64,000 nucleotides of DNA from Bradyrhizobium sp. (GCF_016219575.1 NZ_JACRMG010000032.1:62001-126000); one strand, 5' to 3'; counted from the stretch's first letter, positions 34,299 through 43,064 are shown. Notes: generated by a model from the letters alone, not told the origin. Numbers and translations are program-made.

Positions 34299-34836
34299 GA
34301 CCCGCATCGCCGTCAGGTTGTTGGCCGTGGCCGCCCTGGCCGGGCTCACGGCCGGCTGCTTCCAGCCGATGTATGCCGAGCGCACCGACGGCACGCCGGG
34401 CCTGCGCGAAAAGCTGATGGGCGTCGAGCTGCCCCCGGTCGACAAGCAGAACGCCTCGCGCGAGGCCCGCATCGGCGTCGAGATCCGCAACGCGCTGGCG
34501 TTCAAGCTTTACGGCCAGGCCACCGGCGTGCCGCCGACGCACAAGCTCGTGCTGCGCTTCACGACCAGCCGCTCGTCACTGATCCTCGATCCCAACACCG
34601 CGCTGCCGTCGTCCGAGAACTACGGCATCGACGCGCAGTACAATCTGATCGAGCTCGCCTCCAACAAGTCCGTCATGACCGGCTCGACCTTCTCGCGGGT
34701 GTCCTACGACATACCCGGCCAGATGCAGCGCTTCGCCCGCGCCCGCGCCTTCCGCGACGCCGAGGACCGCGCCGCGCAGGAGATCGCCGACAACATCCAG
34801 ACACGCCTGGCGTCCTATTTCACCGCCGGCACCTGA
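34285..34836 (+). CDS. lptE: LPS assembly lipoprotein LptE
   Basis: A 183-residue lipoprotein. The signal sequence ends in a lipobox LTAGC with the lipidated cysteine near residue 25. The remainder fits the LptE fold, with RIGVEIRNALAF and EIADNIQTRLASYF at the ends. It forms the plug of the LptD outer-membrane pore for LPS. The ATG at 34285 (MWSARTR) has AGAGGA seven bases upstream and overlaps the leuS 3' end; the longer frame begins MCPRG inside leuS and is less likely. It is always found with leuS and holA in this class. Confidence 0.9.
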   Translation: MWSARTRIAVRLLAVAALAGLTAGCFQPMYAERTDGTPGLREKLMGVELPPVDKQNASREARIGVEIRNALAFKLYGQATGVPPTHKLVLRFTTSRSSLILDPNTALPSSENYGIDAQYNLIELASNKSVMTGSTFSRVSYDIPGQMQRFARARAFRDAEDRAAQEIADNIQTRLASYFTAGT

Positions 34837-34841
34837 CGCCG

Positions 34842-35870
34842 TTGGTCGCGCTCCGCGGAAAAGAAATCGACAGCTTCCTGGTCCGGCCCGATCCCGGCCG
34901 CCCGATCATTTTGCTCTACGGTCCCGACGCCGGCCTGGTCCGCGAGCGCGCCGACGCGCTGATGGCCTCGGCGGTCGACGATCCCAACGATCCCTTCTCG
35001 CTGGTGCGCCTCGACGGCGACGAGCTCGCCGCCGAACCCTCGCGCCTGGTCGATGAGGCCATGACGGTGCCGCTGTTCGGCGGCCGCCGCGCCATCCGCG
35101 TCCGCGCCGGCTCGCGCAATTTCGCCAGCGGCGTCGACACGCTGGCAGAGACACCGATCCGCGACTGCCGCATCGTCATCGAAGCGGGGGAACTGCGGCC
35201 GGAATCGCCGCTGCGCAAGGCCTGCGAGCGCGCCAAGAATGCGGTGGCGATCGGCTGCTATCCCGACACCGAGCGCGACCTGGCGCGGCTGATCGACGAC
35301 GAGCTGAAGCCGTCGAATCTGCGCATTGCCCAGGACGCGCGTTCGACCCTGATGGGCCTGCTCGGCGGCGACCGCCAGGCGTCACGCAACGAGTTGCGCA
35401 AGCTCGCGCTCTACGCCCATGGCAAGGGAGAGGTGTCGCTCGACGACGTCATGGCCGTCGTCTCCGATGCCTCCGACCTGAAGCTCGACCCGATCGTGGA
35501 CGCCGCCTTTGCCGGCAACGCTGCCGTCGTCGAAAGCGAATTTGCGAAAGCGATGGTGGCCGGCACCTATCCCGGAATCATCATTGCCGCCGCCCAGCGC
35601 CAGGCCGCATGGCTGCACAAGTCGGCGCTGTCGCTTGCCGACGGCACCCCGCTCTCGGCCGTGCTGGACGGCGGCTTCCCCCGCCTGCATTTCTCGCGCA
35701 AGGGCGCAGTCGAAACCGCGCTACGCAATTTCAGCCCGCAACGCCTGGTCGGAATCATCGACCAGCTTGCGACTGCAGCCCTCGACATGCGCAAGCAGAC
35801 CTCGCTGGCGTCCGCGATCGCGCAGCGCACGCTGCTTGCGATTGCCGCCAACGCCAAACGGCGAGGGTGA
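34842..35870 (+). CDS. holA: DNA polymerase III subunit delta
   Basis: A 342-residue clamp-loader subunit. The N-terminal ATPase-like domain lacks a functional P-loop but keeps the family pattern (IILLYGPDAGLVRERADAL), then FGGRRAIRVR and the middle and C-terminal helical domains (LARLIDDELK, SLADGTPLSAVL). It opens the sliding clamp. It begins with TTG at 34842, five bases after the lptE stop, a start codon that may lower its expression relative to lptE. Convergent with the methyltransferase gene; the two stops are adjacent with no spacer. Confidence 0.92.
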   Translation: MVALRGKEIDSFLVRPDPGRPIILLYGPDAGLVRERADALMASAVDDPNDPFSLVRLDGDELAAEPSRLVDEAMTVPLFGGRRAIRVRAGSRNFASGVDTLAETPIRDCRIVIEAGELRPESPLRKACERAKNAVAIGCYPDTERDLARLIDDELKPSNLRIAQDARSTLMGLLGGDRQASRNELRKLALYAHGKGEVSLDDVMAVVSDASDLKLDPIVDAAFAGNAAVVESEFAKAMVAGTYPGIIIAAAQRQAAWLHKSALSLADGTPLSAVLDGGFPRLHFSRKGAVETALRNFSPQRLVGIIDQLATAALDMRKQTSLASAIAQRTLLAIAANAKRRG

Positions 35871-36518
35871 TCAACGCCCTTGCGCCTGCCAGACCACCGC
35901 ATGCTGGGTCAGCACCTGCGGCCACAGGGTGGCGGCATGCCGCAGCGTGCCGAGCCCGTCGCCGGCCTTGACGATCTCGGCGGGCTGCAGCGGCCGCTCG
36001 TCGGGAAAGGCCCATACGCCGATCGTCTCGGCCGCGCCGCGCACGGTGCGATAGAGCCAGGTCGGCGTCGGCGCCGTGATGATGACGATGCCTCCGGGCT
36101 TGACGCAGGAAAAATGCCGCCGCGCCACCTCCCGCGTTCCCTCCGGCGAGAAATGCTCGATCAGGCCGACCGAATAGACGATGTCGGCCGGCTCCAGCGC
36201 CGGTACCTCCTTAAGGAGGTCCGCCCGGTGCGCCGCCGTCCTCACCGTCGGGACCTCGCGCCCCTGCTGCTCGAAGAGGGCAAGGCTCTTGGCGTTGAGA
36301 TCGACGATCTCGTAGCGGGCGATCGGCAGCGCCTGTGTCAGCCCCTTGAAGAAGCAGCTGTTGCCGCCGCCGAACTCGACGACGCTGAGCGCCGGCTTTC
36401 CCGCCGTGAAACGCCGCATCATGGTCTGCAGCCAGTGCGCCGTATACCGCCGCGTCAAATGCGCGGTCGGGGCCGGGCGGTCGTAATACTGGTCCCAGTC
36501 AGTCGCGAGTGGGGTCAT
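35871..36518 (-). CDS. Class I SAM-dependent methyltransferase (older cassette neighbour)
   Basis: A 215-residue methyltransferase with the SAM-binding motif VVEFGGGNSCF at about 50-60 and a second block DIVYSVGLIEHF. It begins MTPLATDWDQYYDRP. Its GC content is like the host core, unlike the cassette to its right. It starts inside the end of the GtrA-like fragment (20-bp overlap), the kind of coupling seen in gtrA-methyltransferase pairs. The substrate is unknown; a lipid-linked sugar or glycan is a fair guess from the neighbours. Confidence 0.8.
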   Translation of the reverse strand: MTPLATDWDQYYDRPAPTAHLTRRYTAHWLQTMMRRFTAGKPALSVVEFGGGNSCFFKGLTQALPIARYEIVDLNAKSLALFEQQGREVPTVRTAAHRADLLKEVPALEPADIVYSVGLIEHFSPEGTREVARRHFSCVKPGGIVIITAPTPTWLYRTVRGAAETIGVWAFPDERPLQPAEIVKAGDGLGTLRHAATLWPQVLTQHAVVWQAQGR

Positions 36519-36636
36519 CGGCCCTTCCAAACACAAAGTCACGCAGGAACAGGAAATTGAACACGAAGACCGGCACCTCCGCCATTGCAGCAACAGGCCG
36601 ATCGTTACCCAGAGGACGCATGTCCATCTTATTCAT
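36499..36636 (-). pseudogene. GtrA-family C-terminal fragment (45 codons)
   Basis: A short frame reads PVFVFNFLFLRDFVF near its end. This resembles the C-terminus of the complete GT2-GtrA protein at 39267-40328 (FFANFIIQRDYVF), where the last GtrA helix and the following basic patch lie. The rest of a GtrA protein is missing: upstream the frame soon enters the GT-C-like gene, whose stop it overlaps (ATGAATAA). I read it as the stump of an older gtrA gene cut by replacement or deletion. It may still be translated, since it begins with ATG and overlaps both neighbours. Confidence 0.6.
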
Positions 36637-38395
36637 CTGGATCGAATCTCCCCGGGGAAGCATATATCAACCAATCCAGTTTCGAAGCCCTGCGAAGGCG
36701 TCCGACAGCTTCCTGTGATGCAAGAAGCTGTCGAGCGGCTTCAGTGAGTGTGGGCGCAAGTATCACAATTGCAGAGCAGCTGTTCGACAACACGGGACGA
36801 AGGTCGATCTCATCAACCTTTATCGGGCTGAACCCCACAAGTCTCTTGCCTGGCAGCTTTTCCATCGCGTGCTGGTAGAACAGGTCCGAGTTGTTGGTTC
36901 CTATCCAGCAACCGTCTTTCGCGGCAGCGATGACCATCGTATTGATCTGGGTACCCAGTCCGATTGCTTGATTGTCTCTCAGGAATGAACGCCGGATATC
37001 ATCATCGGACTTCATCAGCGGAAGCGTTGCGATCAAGACAACCAGCGCGAACGCGAGCAGGGTCACCACGGGAGGGACGGGGATCTTTCGGTCGGCGGGC
37101 AACACGAGGCGCTCAGCCAAGGTCTGGAGAATCCCACGATCACGCATCGTCTTCGCCACAACGCAGACGCCAAGCAAGGTGGAGGCAATGACAAAGGGCA
37201 GCACGTTCCTCAAGTCGTAGGACGCTGTTCGCGCCCATATCGCAAATCCGCCCGCGCAAGCGACGGACAACGGCCAGACGCTGGGGTTGAACGCTGTTGC
37301 GCCCAGGCCCCAAACCGACAGAAACAGAAAGACCGGAAAGACCGCCTTCCCGACAAACTCGGCCCCGTAAACCAGCTGACCGGCAAAGGTCGCTGGTCTT
37401 GGCGCGGGAAGGACGACTGCGTTCCTGACCTGGACGTAGTACGCCATGAACGTGGCCACGGCCAGGCCGATGGCGAAAAGCTGCACCACGACGGAGCGAT
37501 TCAAATCGGTTCGCGATGACCGGAAGCGGAGAAGAGCGGTTGAAACAAGAACGGCCAGCGAAAGCAGGCCCGCCAGCGGCTTTATCGAAGCAGCCGCACA
37601 AAGATAAATCTGCGCTGTCGTGAGGGCGAGCGAGTCGTCGCTCTGCCTTGAGGATGGGTCTAACAATCTGGGGCCGGCGATGACCATGGCGGATGCAACG
37701 AAGGACACCACGAGCCAGTCCGGAAAACTCGCCAACAATGTGCCGCCAAGCCATCCTCTGAAATGCACAACGAAGGCGCCGTATATGCCGACCATCCAGA
37801 GAGCCAGGATCGGATTCCGTTCCCCCGACCACATCGCAGACGCAGCCGGTGGCAATATGAGAAGCAGGACGAACAGGTACGTCGGGCCGTACTGGATTGA
37901 GTCACCCAGCCAAACATAGGTCGAACCCCAGATGGCCGGCGCAAGCTGGGGGTATCCGTAGGCGAGAGCTGGTATCCGCCCGGCTGCCCATTCCCTGGCC
38001 CAGGTGTTCCACGAAGCGACGGTGTCGGAGCCGAGAAAAACCGCCGGCGTTTGTCTCCAGAAGACCCAGAAACAACCGATGAGAATGACGCCGGCAATCA
38101 AGCCGGCAGCCAGAGCTCTCAGACTGTAGATGTGGGCAACCGCCTCGCGTGGCTTCACCACATCATACAGGATCGCCAACCCAGCCAACACCATGACACA
38201 AAGAAACGCAGCAAAGGCAGGGAGCCCGAACAGAGCCGAGTATGTCACGATCAGGTAGGTGCAGGCCACACTGGCGACGATAATGACCGCAGGCCTCGAA
38301 TTCGCCGATCCGTCGATGATTGGCATGCGAGCGAGGACAGAACCGGGAATCGCCAAGGCAAAGATCAGCGATAGCCAAAGACTCAAATACAGCAT
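36629..38395 (-). CDS. Polytopic membrane protein, GT-C glycosyltransferase-like
   Basis: A 588-residue protein with about 11-13 hydrophobic segments and a soluble C-terminal part from about 480. The first long external loop has FLGSDTVASWNTWAREWA, whose acidic residue and WA pattern resemble the loop used by GT-C enzymes that take sugars from polyprenyl phosphate. I do not recognise a named family, so this is a likeness only. Its base composition is clearly lower in GC than neighbouring core genes. It lies 16 bp downstream of a methyltransferase and overlaps the GtrA fragment. Confidence 0.7.
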   Translation of the reverse strand: MLYLSLWLSLIFALAIPGSVLARMPIIDGSANSRPAVIIVASVACTYLIVTYSALFGLPAFAAFLCVMVLAGLAILYDVVKPREAVAHIYSLRALAAGLIAGVILIGCFWVFWRQTPAVFLGSDTVASWNTWAREWAAGRIPALAYGYPQLAPAIWGSTYVWLGDSIQYGPTYLFVLLLILPPAASAMWSGERNPILALWMVGIYGAFVVHFRGWLGGTLLASFPDWLVVSFVASAMVIAGPRLLDPSSRQSDDSLALTTAQIYLCAAASIKPLAGLLSLAVLVSTALLRFRSSRTDLNRSVVVQLFAIGLAVATFMAYYVQVRNAVVLPAPRPATFAGQLVYGAEFVGKAVFPVFLFLSVWGLGATAFNPSVWPLSVACAGGFAIWARTASYDLRNVLPFVIASTLLGVCVVAKTMRDRGILQTLAERLVLPADRKIPVPPVVTLLAFALVVLIATLPLMKSDDDIRRSFLRDNQAIGLGTQINTMVIAAAKDGCWIGTNNSDLFYQHAMEKLPGKRLVGFSPIKVDEIDLRPVLSNSCSAIVILAPTLTEAARQLLASQEAVGRLRRASKLDWLIYASPGRFDPDE

Positions 38396-38411
38396 CGCCT
38401 ACCCTGCCGGA

Positions 38412-39125
38412 CTATTCGATCGACAACTTCTTCGCCTGATCGAAAGGCTTTCGCCCGTGGAATGCATAGAAGAAATTCAGGTCCATCGATGCGATACGAA
38501 ACGGCCACCAGCGCTTTGCGCCATCGGGAAAATAGTACTCAAGAAGCGCCACGAGGTTGTTGACGGGATTTACGTGCTCGAGGGCCATGAAATAATCGTA
38601 AGGCAAACCCTTCTTCAGCACCGCCGGTCTCGTGCCAAAGGCCCTGCCGATCCGCCATGCCATGCCGGGATCGGTCGGAATCAGTATCGACATCAAACCG
38701 CCGGGCCGCAGCACCCTGTTCCACTCTCGCAGTACGGCATGCGGACGATACACGTGCTCCAGCACGTGGGTAGCGATCAATCGATCGACGGATTCGTCCT
38801 CAAACGGGAGGCTTTCTACCTCGCCAAGCCTGTATTGGATGTTTCGTTTCTCGTCCTGATACTTCTTCTGCGAAAGCTCGATCATGGCCGGGTTGCGATC
38901 GAGCATCCAGTAGGCCTCGAAATCGTGCTTGACGAACTGGAGATGCTCGCCGGTGCCCGAGCCCACTTCCAGAACGTTGGCGAAGCTTGGCTCCTTGATC
39001 ATATCTTCCAGCAAGACATGGCCGGCGCTCATCAGCCGTCCGCCGGCGTGCTTGCCATAGTTCAGCTCGCCATAAAACGAAGCGAGCATCGCCTCCCATT
39101 CCTGCCAACTTGGATCGTCTCGCAT
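38412..39125 (-). CDS. Class I SAM-dependent methyltransferase (cassette)
   Basis: A 237-residue methyltransferase. SAM motif I is VLEVGSGTGEH at about 50-60, motif II acidic residue in YWMLDRNPAM, and the block VDRLIATHVLEHVYRP is typical of the Methyltransf_11 group. The C-terminal part (LPYDYFMALEHVNPVNN) is unusual and may bind a membrane-linked substrate. ATG at 39125 is chosen; a TTG at 39182 with AGAGA just upstream would add 19 residues. It sits between the GT2-GtrA and GT-C-like genes in a low-GC operon, so it may methylate the sugar or lipid they handle. Confidence 0.8.
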   Translation of the reverse strand: MRDDPSWQEWEAMLASFYGELNYGKHAGGRLMSAGHVLLEDMIKEPSFANVLEVGSGTGEHLQFVKHDFEAYWMLDRNPAMIELSQKKYQDEKRNIQYRLGEVESLPFEDESVDRLIATHVLEHVYRPHAVLREWNRVLRPGGLMSILIPTDPGMAWRIGRAFGTRPAVLKKGLPYDYFMALEHVNPVNNLVALLEYYFPDGAKRWWPFRIASMDLNFFYAFHGRKPFDQAKKLSIE

Positions 39126-39266
39126 CGGTGCTAATTCCAGACGCCGTGAGGGGTCATCAATTGGGTTGGAACGATCGGCCAAAGAATCTCTGTGCGCAAT
39201 AGGAACGCCCCGAGTCCGTCAGCCGAGGCTGACGGAAGTGGCCGCTTGCAACAACGGTTTCGCGCT

Positions 39267-40328
39267 TCATTCTCCATGCCGGCGCCTGCGGTTTGCGAAG
39301 ACATAATCACGCTGAATGATGAAGTTCGCGAAAAACAGCAGGCTTTCGACGAACAATTTTGCCGAGACCGCAGAAAAACCGTTGGCCGTTCGGATCGATA
39401 CAAAGATCACGGACAGACAGAAAAAGGCGGCCACTACGCCCAGGTACCGTGGCAGGACCTGACGCAGGTCGAGCGCAGAATAGAAGACGAACTTCCTCAG
39501 CAGGATGAAATTGAGGGGCACCGTCAAACATCTCGCGAGAAATTCCGCGTACATCACGTCGGTCGAGGCCTGGAGAAGCGAAAGAAAAATGAGGTTGTCG
39601 ACGATGGCCGAGACCAGCGCGACCGTCATGAAGCGAAGCAGGACGACATAAATCCTGACGGAGTCGATTAGAGGCCGAAAATGCGACGTCTTGTTTCCGG
39701 CGGAATAGACCGTTTCGATCTTCTGCTCGATAATCTGGATCCGCATGTGGCGAGCGATAACAAGCATCTCAAGTTCAAATTCGTAGCCGTTGCTTACTAA
39801 ATGGAGGAGCTTTTCGGCAAAGGAGCCAGGCATCGCGCGAAGGCCCGTCTGAGTGTCACTGACCCGGAGTCCAACCAGGGCGTGAACGACAACTTTCGTG
39901 AACTTGTTGCCCACGAAACTTCGAAGCGGCGTTCTGTGATAGCCGAGGTCCCGGACCCCGAGAATGAGAGCTGAAGAATGGTGCGCGGCCGTTTGCGCAA
40001 CTGCCTCCAGGTCCTTGACCAGATGCTGTCCGTCCGCATCGAGCGTGAGTACTGTGATGTCGCGGCCAAACTTGCTCAACGCATAGTTCATTCCTGTCTT
40101 CAGCGCCGCACCCTTTCCGAGGTTTACAGCGTGAGTAAGGACGGTCACCCGTTCGGACGAAAGCGCCGTGAAGATCGGTTTTTGGTCAACTCGCGTGCCG
40201 TCATCCACGACCACGACGTGCCAGTGTGGTCGCTGCAGCACCTGCTCGACCAGATCAACAAAGACCGGCGGAGGATTGTAGGCAGGTATGATAACGACCT
40301 GCGCTGTGGTTCCCGCCACCCCCATCAT
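39267..40328 (-). CDS. Bifunctional GT2 glycosyltransferase-GtrA protein
   Basis: A 353-residue fusion. The N-terminal GT-A domain (about 8-215) has VVIIPAYNPPP, VVVVDDGT and the DxD-type LTLDADGQHL, as in dolichyl-phosphate mannose synthases. The C-terminal part (about 230-345) is a four-helix GtrA domain ending NFIIQRDYVF. Such proteins make a polyprenyl-phosphate sugar and flip or hold it at the membrane for a GT-C enzyme. It is the first gene of the low-GC cassette and follows parB by 143 bp on the same strand. Confidence 0.87.
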   Translation of the reverse strand: MMGVAGTTAQVVIIPAYNPPPVFVDLVEQVLQRPHWHVVVVDDGTRVDQKPIFTALSSERVTVLTHAVNLGKGAALKTGMNYALSKFGRDITVLTLDADGQHLVKDLEAVAQTAAHHSSALILGVRDLGYHRTPLRSFVGNKFTKVVVHALVGLRVSDTQTGLRAMPGSFAEKLLHLVSNGYEFELEMLVIARHMRIQIIEQKIETVYSAGNKTSHFRPLIDSVRIYVVLLRFMTVALVSAIVDNLIFLSLLQASTDVMYAEFLARCLTVPLNFILLRKFVFYSALDLRQVLPRYLGVVAAFFCLSVIFVSIRTANGFSAVSAKLFVESLLFFANFIIQRDYVFANRRRRHGE

Positions 40329-40471
40329 GTTGGTCCTGTTACCCGCCGGTCCGGAATTTGGAGGCCCCAGAGGACCGCTTATTAGCTCCCCACCCTACCG
40401 GCAACAAGGCCGCCCGTTTTGCGGGCACATTTCGAGGCCTTTGCAGCTGCCGATCGTCCCGTCGCATCAAA

Positions 40472-41362
40472 TCACGCCGAGCGCGCCAGCCGCCGCATCA
40501 CCTCGTCGAGCTGCTCGAGGCTCTTGTAGCTGATCTGCACGGAACCGCCGGGATCGCGGTGGTTGACCGTCACGGTGAGGCCGAGCGCGTCGCTGACGCG
40601 CTTCTCCAACGCCAGCGTGTCCGTATCTTTCTGCCTTGCTGCGCCGCCGCCGGCGCGCGGCTTCTGCGGCTTGCGCTCCGGCACGCCCTCCTCGTGCGCC
40701 AGCGCTTCGGTCTGGCGGACGTTGAGACCTTCCTCGACGATGCGCTTGGCGGCAGCCAGCGGATCGGGCACGCCGATCAGCGCGCGGGCGTGGCCGGCGG
40801 AAAGCTGGCCGGAAGAGATGTAGGCCTGCACCTCGGCGGGCAGTTTCGTCAACCGCATCATGTTGGCGACATGGCTGCGGCTCTTCCCGACGATCTTGGC
40901 GATGTCTTCCTGGTTGCGTTTGAACTCGTCGGCCAGCGCATGATAGCCCTGCGCCTCTTCCATCGCGTTGAGGTCTTCGCGCTGGACGTTCTCGATGATG
41001 GCGATCTCCAGCGCGTCGCTGTCGCTGACATCCGCCGGCACGATCGGAACTTCATGCAGGCCGGCGATCTGGGAGGCGCGCCAGCGGCGCTCGCCGGCGA
41101 TGATCTCGTAACGGTCATGCGCGCCCTTCACCGGGCGGACCACGATCGGCTGGATCACGCCATGCTGCCTGATCGAGGAGGCGAGCTCGTTGAGCTCGGC
41201 GTCGGAGAAGGCGCGGCGCGGGTTGCGCGGATTGGGCTTGAGGAATTCGATCGGCACCTTGCGCTGGTTGCGCGGCCGATCGACATGCGCGGCCTCGCCG
41301 CCGACATCACCGATCAGACTTGCAAGACCGCGGCCCAATCGCGAACGCGCTTCGTCGGCCAT
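40472..41362 (-). CDS. parB: Chromosome partitioning protein ParB
   Basis: A 296-residue CTPase that loads at parS and slides as a clamp. The N-terminal ParB/Srx domain has the CTP-binding blocks GVIQPIVVRP (C-motif 1) and GERRWRAS (C-motif 2). The helix-turn-helix follows (DIAKIVGKSRSHVANMMRL at about 150-170), and the C-terminal dimer domain ends VMRRLARSA. Four parS sites lie 1.6-3.7 kb upstream in the window. ATG at 41362 (MADEARSRLGRGL) is preferred over ATG at 41386. An 80-bp perfect inverted repeat separates it from parA. Confidence 0.95.
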   Translation of the reverse strand: MADEARSRLGRGLASLIGDVGGEAAHVDRPRNQRKVPIEFLKPNPRNPRRAFSDAELNELASSIRQHGVIQPIVVRPVKGAHDRYEIIAGERRWRASQIAGLHEVPIVPADVSDSDALEIAIIENVQREDLNAMEEAQGYHALADEFKRNQEDIAKIVGKSRSHVANMMRLTKLPAEVQAYISSGQLSAGHARALIGVPDPLAAAKRIVEEGLNVRQTEALAHEEGVPERKPQKPRAGGGAARQKDTDTLALEKRVSDALGLTVTVNHRDPGGSVQISYKSLEQLDEVMRRLARSA

Positions 41363-41419
41363 CGTCGCCAGCTCCCTTGGATTCACTCACAGCACTCCAG
41401 CATCAGAAACTTCAATTTT

Positions 41420-41499
41420 CGTAGGATGGGTTGAGCGCAGCGAAACCCATCGTTCTTCACACACAGTGATGGGTTTCGCTGCGCTCAACCCATCCTACG
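41420..41499. repeat. 80-bp perfect inverted repeat between parA and parB
   Basis: Two 32-base arms (41420-41451 and 41468-41499) are exact reverse complements around a 16-base centre. The outer ends CGTAGGATGGG / CCCATCCTACG resemble those of the repeat at 24027-24106. It lies 9 bp after the parA stop and 58 bp before the parB start, so a parA-parB transcript would carry a very stable hairpin. Confidence 0.9.
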
Positions 41500-41507
41500 G
41501 CTCGGGA

Positions 41508-42359
41508 TCAATGCGCGCGCAGCTCGCGTTCGCGCTGGATCACTTCGGTTGCGAGCTTCAGATAGGCTTCGCTGCCGACGCATTTGAGGTCGTAGACCAG
41601 CACCGGCTTGCCGTAGGACGGCGCCTCGGAGATGCGCACGTTGCGCGGGATCATGGTGTTGTAAACCTTGCTGCCCATGAACTGCCTGACGTCGGCGACG
41701 ACCTGGTTCGACAAATTGTTGCGGCTGTCGAACATGGTCAGCACGATGCCGTGGATCGACAGGTTCGGATTTAGCGTGGTCTTCACCTGCTCCACGGTCT
41801 GCAACAGCTGCGACAGACCTTCGAGCGCGAAGAACTCGCACTGCAACGGCACCAGGATCGCGTCCGATGCCGCCATCGCATTCACGGTGAGCAGGTTGAG
41901 CGAAGGCGGGCAGTCGATCAGCACATAGGTGTAGTCGGTATCCGGCGTTGCGTTGTGGTTCAGCGCCGCGATCGCGTCGCGCAGGCGGAAGGCGCGGCCG
42001 GGCGTGGTGCCGAGCTCGAGCTCGAGACCGGAGAGATCCATGGTGGAGGTCGCGATGTGCAACCGCGGCACGGCGGTCGGCACGACGGATTCGCGCAAGG
42101 GCGCTTCGCCGACCAGCACGTCATAGGTCGAGGTGCTGCGGCTGCGCCGGTCGATGCCGAGCCCGGTCGAGGCGTTGCCCTGAGGATCGAGGTCGACGAT
42201 CAGCACCCGCTCGCCGATCGCGGCCAGCGCCGTACCTAGATTGATCGCGGTCGTCGTCTTGCCGACACCGCCCTTCTGATTGGCCAGCGCCAGGATACGC
42301 GGGTGACCCGCCGGTTTCGGTGACCTATCCTCTTGATATATCTTGTCAATTACATCCAT
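41508..42359 (-). CDS. parA: Chromosome partitioning ATPase ParA
   Basis: A 283-residue deviant-Walker ATPase. The P-loop is NQKGGVGKTTT at about 27-37 with the signature lysine, then VDLDPQGNASTGLG and YVLIDCPPSLN. ATP-bound dimers on the nucleoid pull ParB-parS complexes apart to segregate origins. Size and motifs fit the chromosomal type (ParA/Soj). It lies 15 bp downstream of rsmG and upstream of parB, the usual gidA-gidB-parA-parB order. Confidence 0.96.
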   Translation of the reverse strand: MDVIDKIYQEDRSPKPAGHPRILALANQKGGVGKTTTAINLGTALAAIGERVLIVDLDPQGNASTGLGIDRRSRSTSTYDVLVGEAPLRESVVPTAVPRLHIATSTMDLSGLELELGTTPGRAFRLRDAIAALNHNATPDTDYTYVLIDCPPSLNLLTVNAMAASDAILVPLQCEFFALEGLSQLLQTVEQVKTTLNPNLSIHGIVLTMFDSRNNLSNQVVADVRQFMGSKVYNTMIPRNVRISEAPSYGKPVLVYDLKCVGSEAYLKLATEVIQRERELRAH

Positions 42360-42374
42360 GGCCGGCCGTCCCCG

Positions 42375-43046
42375 CTAGTCCGCGGAAGCGTTGCGCCGCT
42401 CGATGCGATCGAGTTCGACGATCCAGCCCTGTCCGCCCGTGCGGCTGGAATGAAGCTTTGGCTCAATCTTCCAATATTTAGTAGCCTCGGTCAATTCAGC
42501 CTCTACATCTTGGCCCTTGAGAAACAAGGCCTTAGCGCCTCGTTTCACCAGCGGCTCTGCAAAGCCGACAAGCTGATGTAGCGGAGCCACCGCGCGCGCC
42601 GTAACGCAATCGACGGGGCCCGCGAATCTTTCCACAGTATCCCCGATGTCAGCGAGATGCACAGCCCCTGGCGAACGCGTCACGCGAAGCGCCTCGCGCA
42701 GAAAGGCGGCCTTCTTGGCGATGCGTTCGACCAGATGCACCATCGCGCCTGGGGTCTCAGCCAAGGCGCAGGCGAGCACCACGCCGGGAAAGCCCCCGCC
42801 GCTGCCGAGATCGATCCATATCTTGGCCGAGGGTGCGAGGCTCAGAAGCTGCAGCGAATCGGAGATATGACGCGTCCAGATATTCGGAAGCGTGGAGGGG
42901 GCAACCAGGTTGGTCTTGGCCTGCCATTCCAGGAGCAGCGCGACATATCTGTCGAGCCGGGCCTCCGTTTCACGTGAAACAGGGGTGACGGCAAGCGCGG
43001 CAGCCTTGTCGGCAGCGAGGTCAATTTTCTGGGAAGCGCGGGCCAT
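42375..43046 (-). CDS. rsmG: 16S rRNA (guanine527-N7)-methyltransferase RsmG
   Basis: A 223-residue methyltransferase (formerly GidB) that makes m7G527 in 16S rRNA; loss gives low-level streptomycin resistance in other bacteria. The SAM motif WIDLGSGGGFPGVVLA is at about 75-90, and the TNLVAPST and TARAVAPLHQLV blocks are typical. A parS site lies inside its coding region (VSRET), and another just before its start. Start ATG 43046. Confidence 0.95.
   Translation of the reverse strand: MARASQKIDLAADKAAALAVTPVSRETEARLDRYVALLLEWQAKTNLVAPSTLPNIWTRHISDSLQLLSLAPSAKIWIDLGSGGGFPGVVLACALAETPGAMVHLVERIAKKAAFLREALRVTRSPGAVHLADIGDTVERFAGPVDCVTARAVAPLHQLVGFAEPLVKRGAKALFLKGQDVEAELTEATKYWKIEPKLHSSRTGGQGWIVELDRIERRNASAD
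42966..42981. promoter_or_regulatory. parS site 1 (inside rsmG)
   Basis: CGTTTCACGTGAAACA matches the parS consensus TGTTTCACGTGAAACA at 15 of 16 positions. It lies in the rsmG coding region and encodes part of PVSRETE. Confidence 0.9.
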
Positions 43047-43048
43047 GA

Positions 43049-43064
43049 TGTTTCACGTGAAACG
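43049..43064. promoter_or_regulatory. parS site 2 (between mnmG and rsmG)
   Basis: TGTTTCACGTGAAACG, 15 of 16 bases of consensus. It fills nearly the whole 18-bp gap between the mnmG stop and the rsmG ATG, so it also forms the leader in front of rsmG. Confidence 0.92.
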
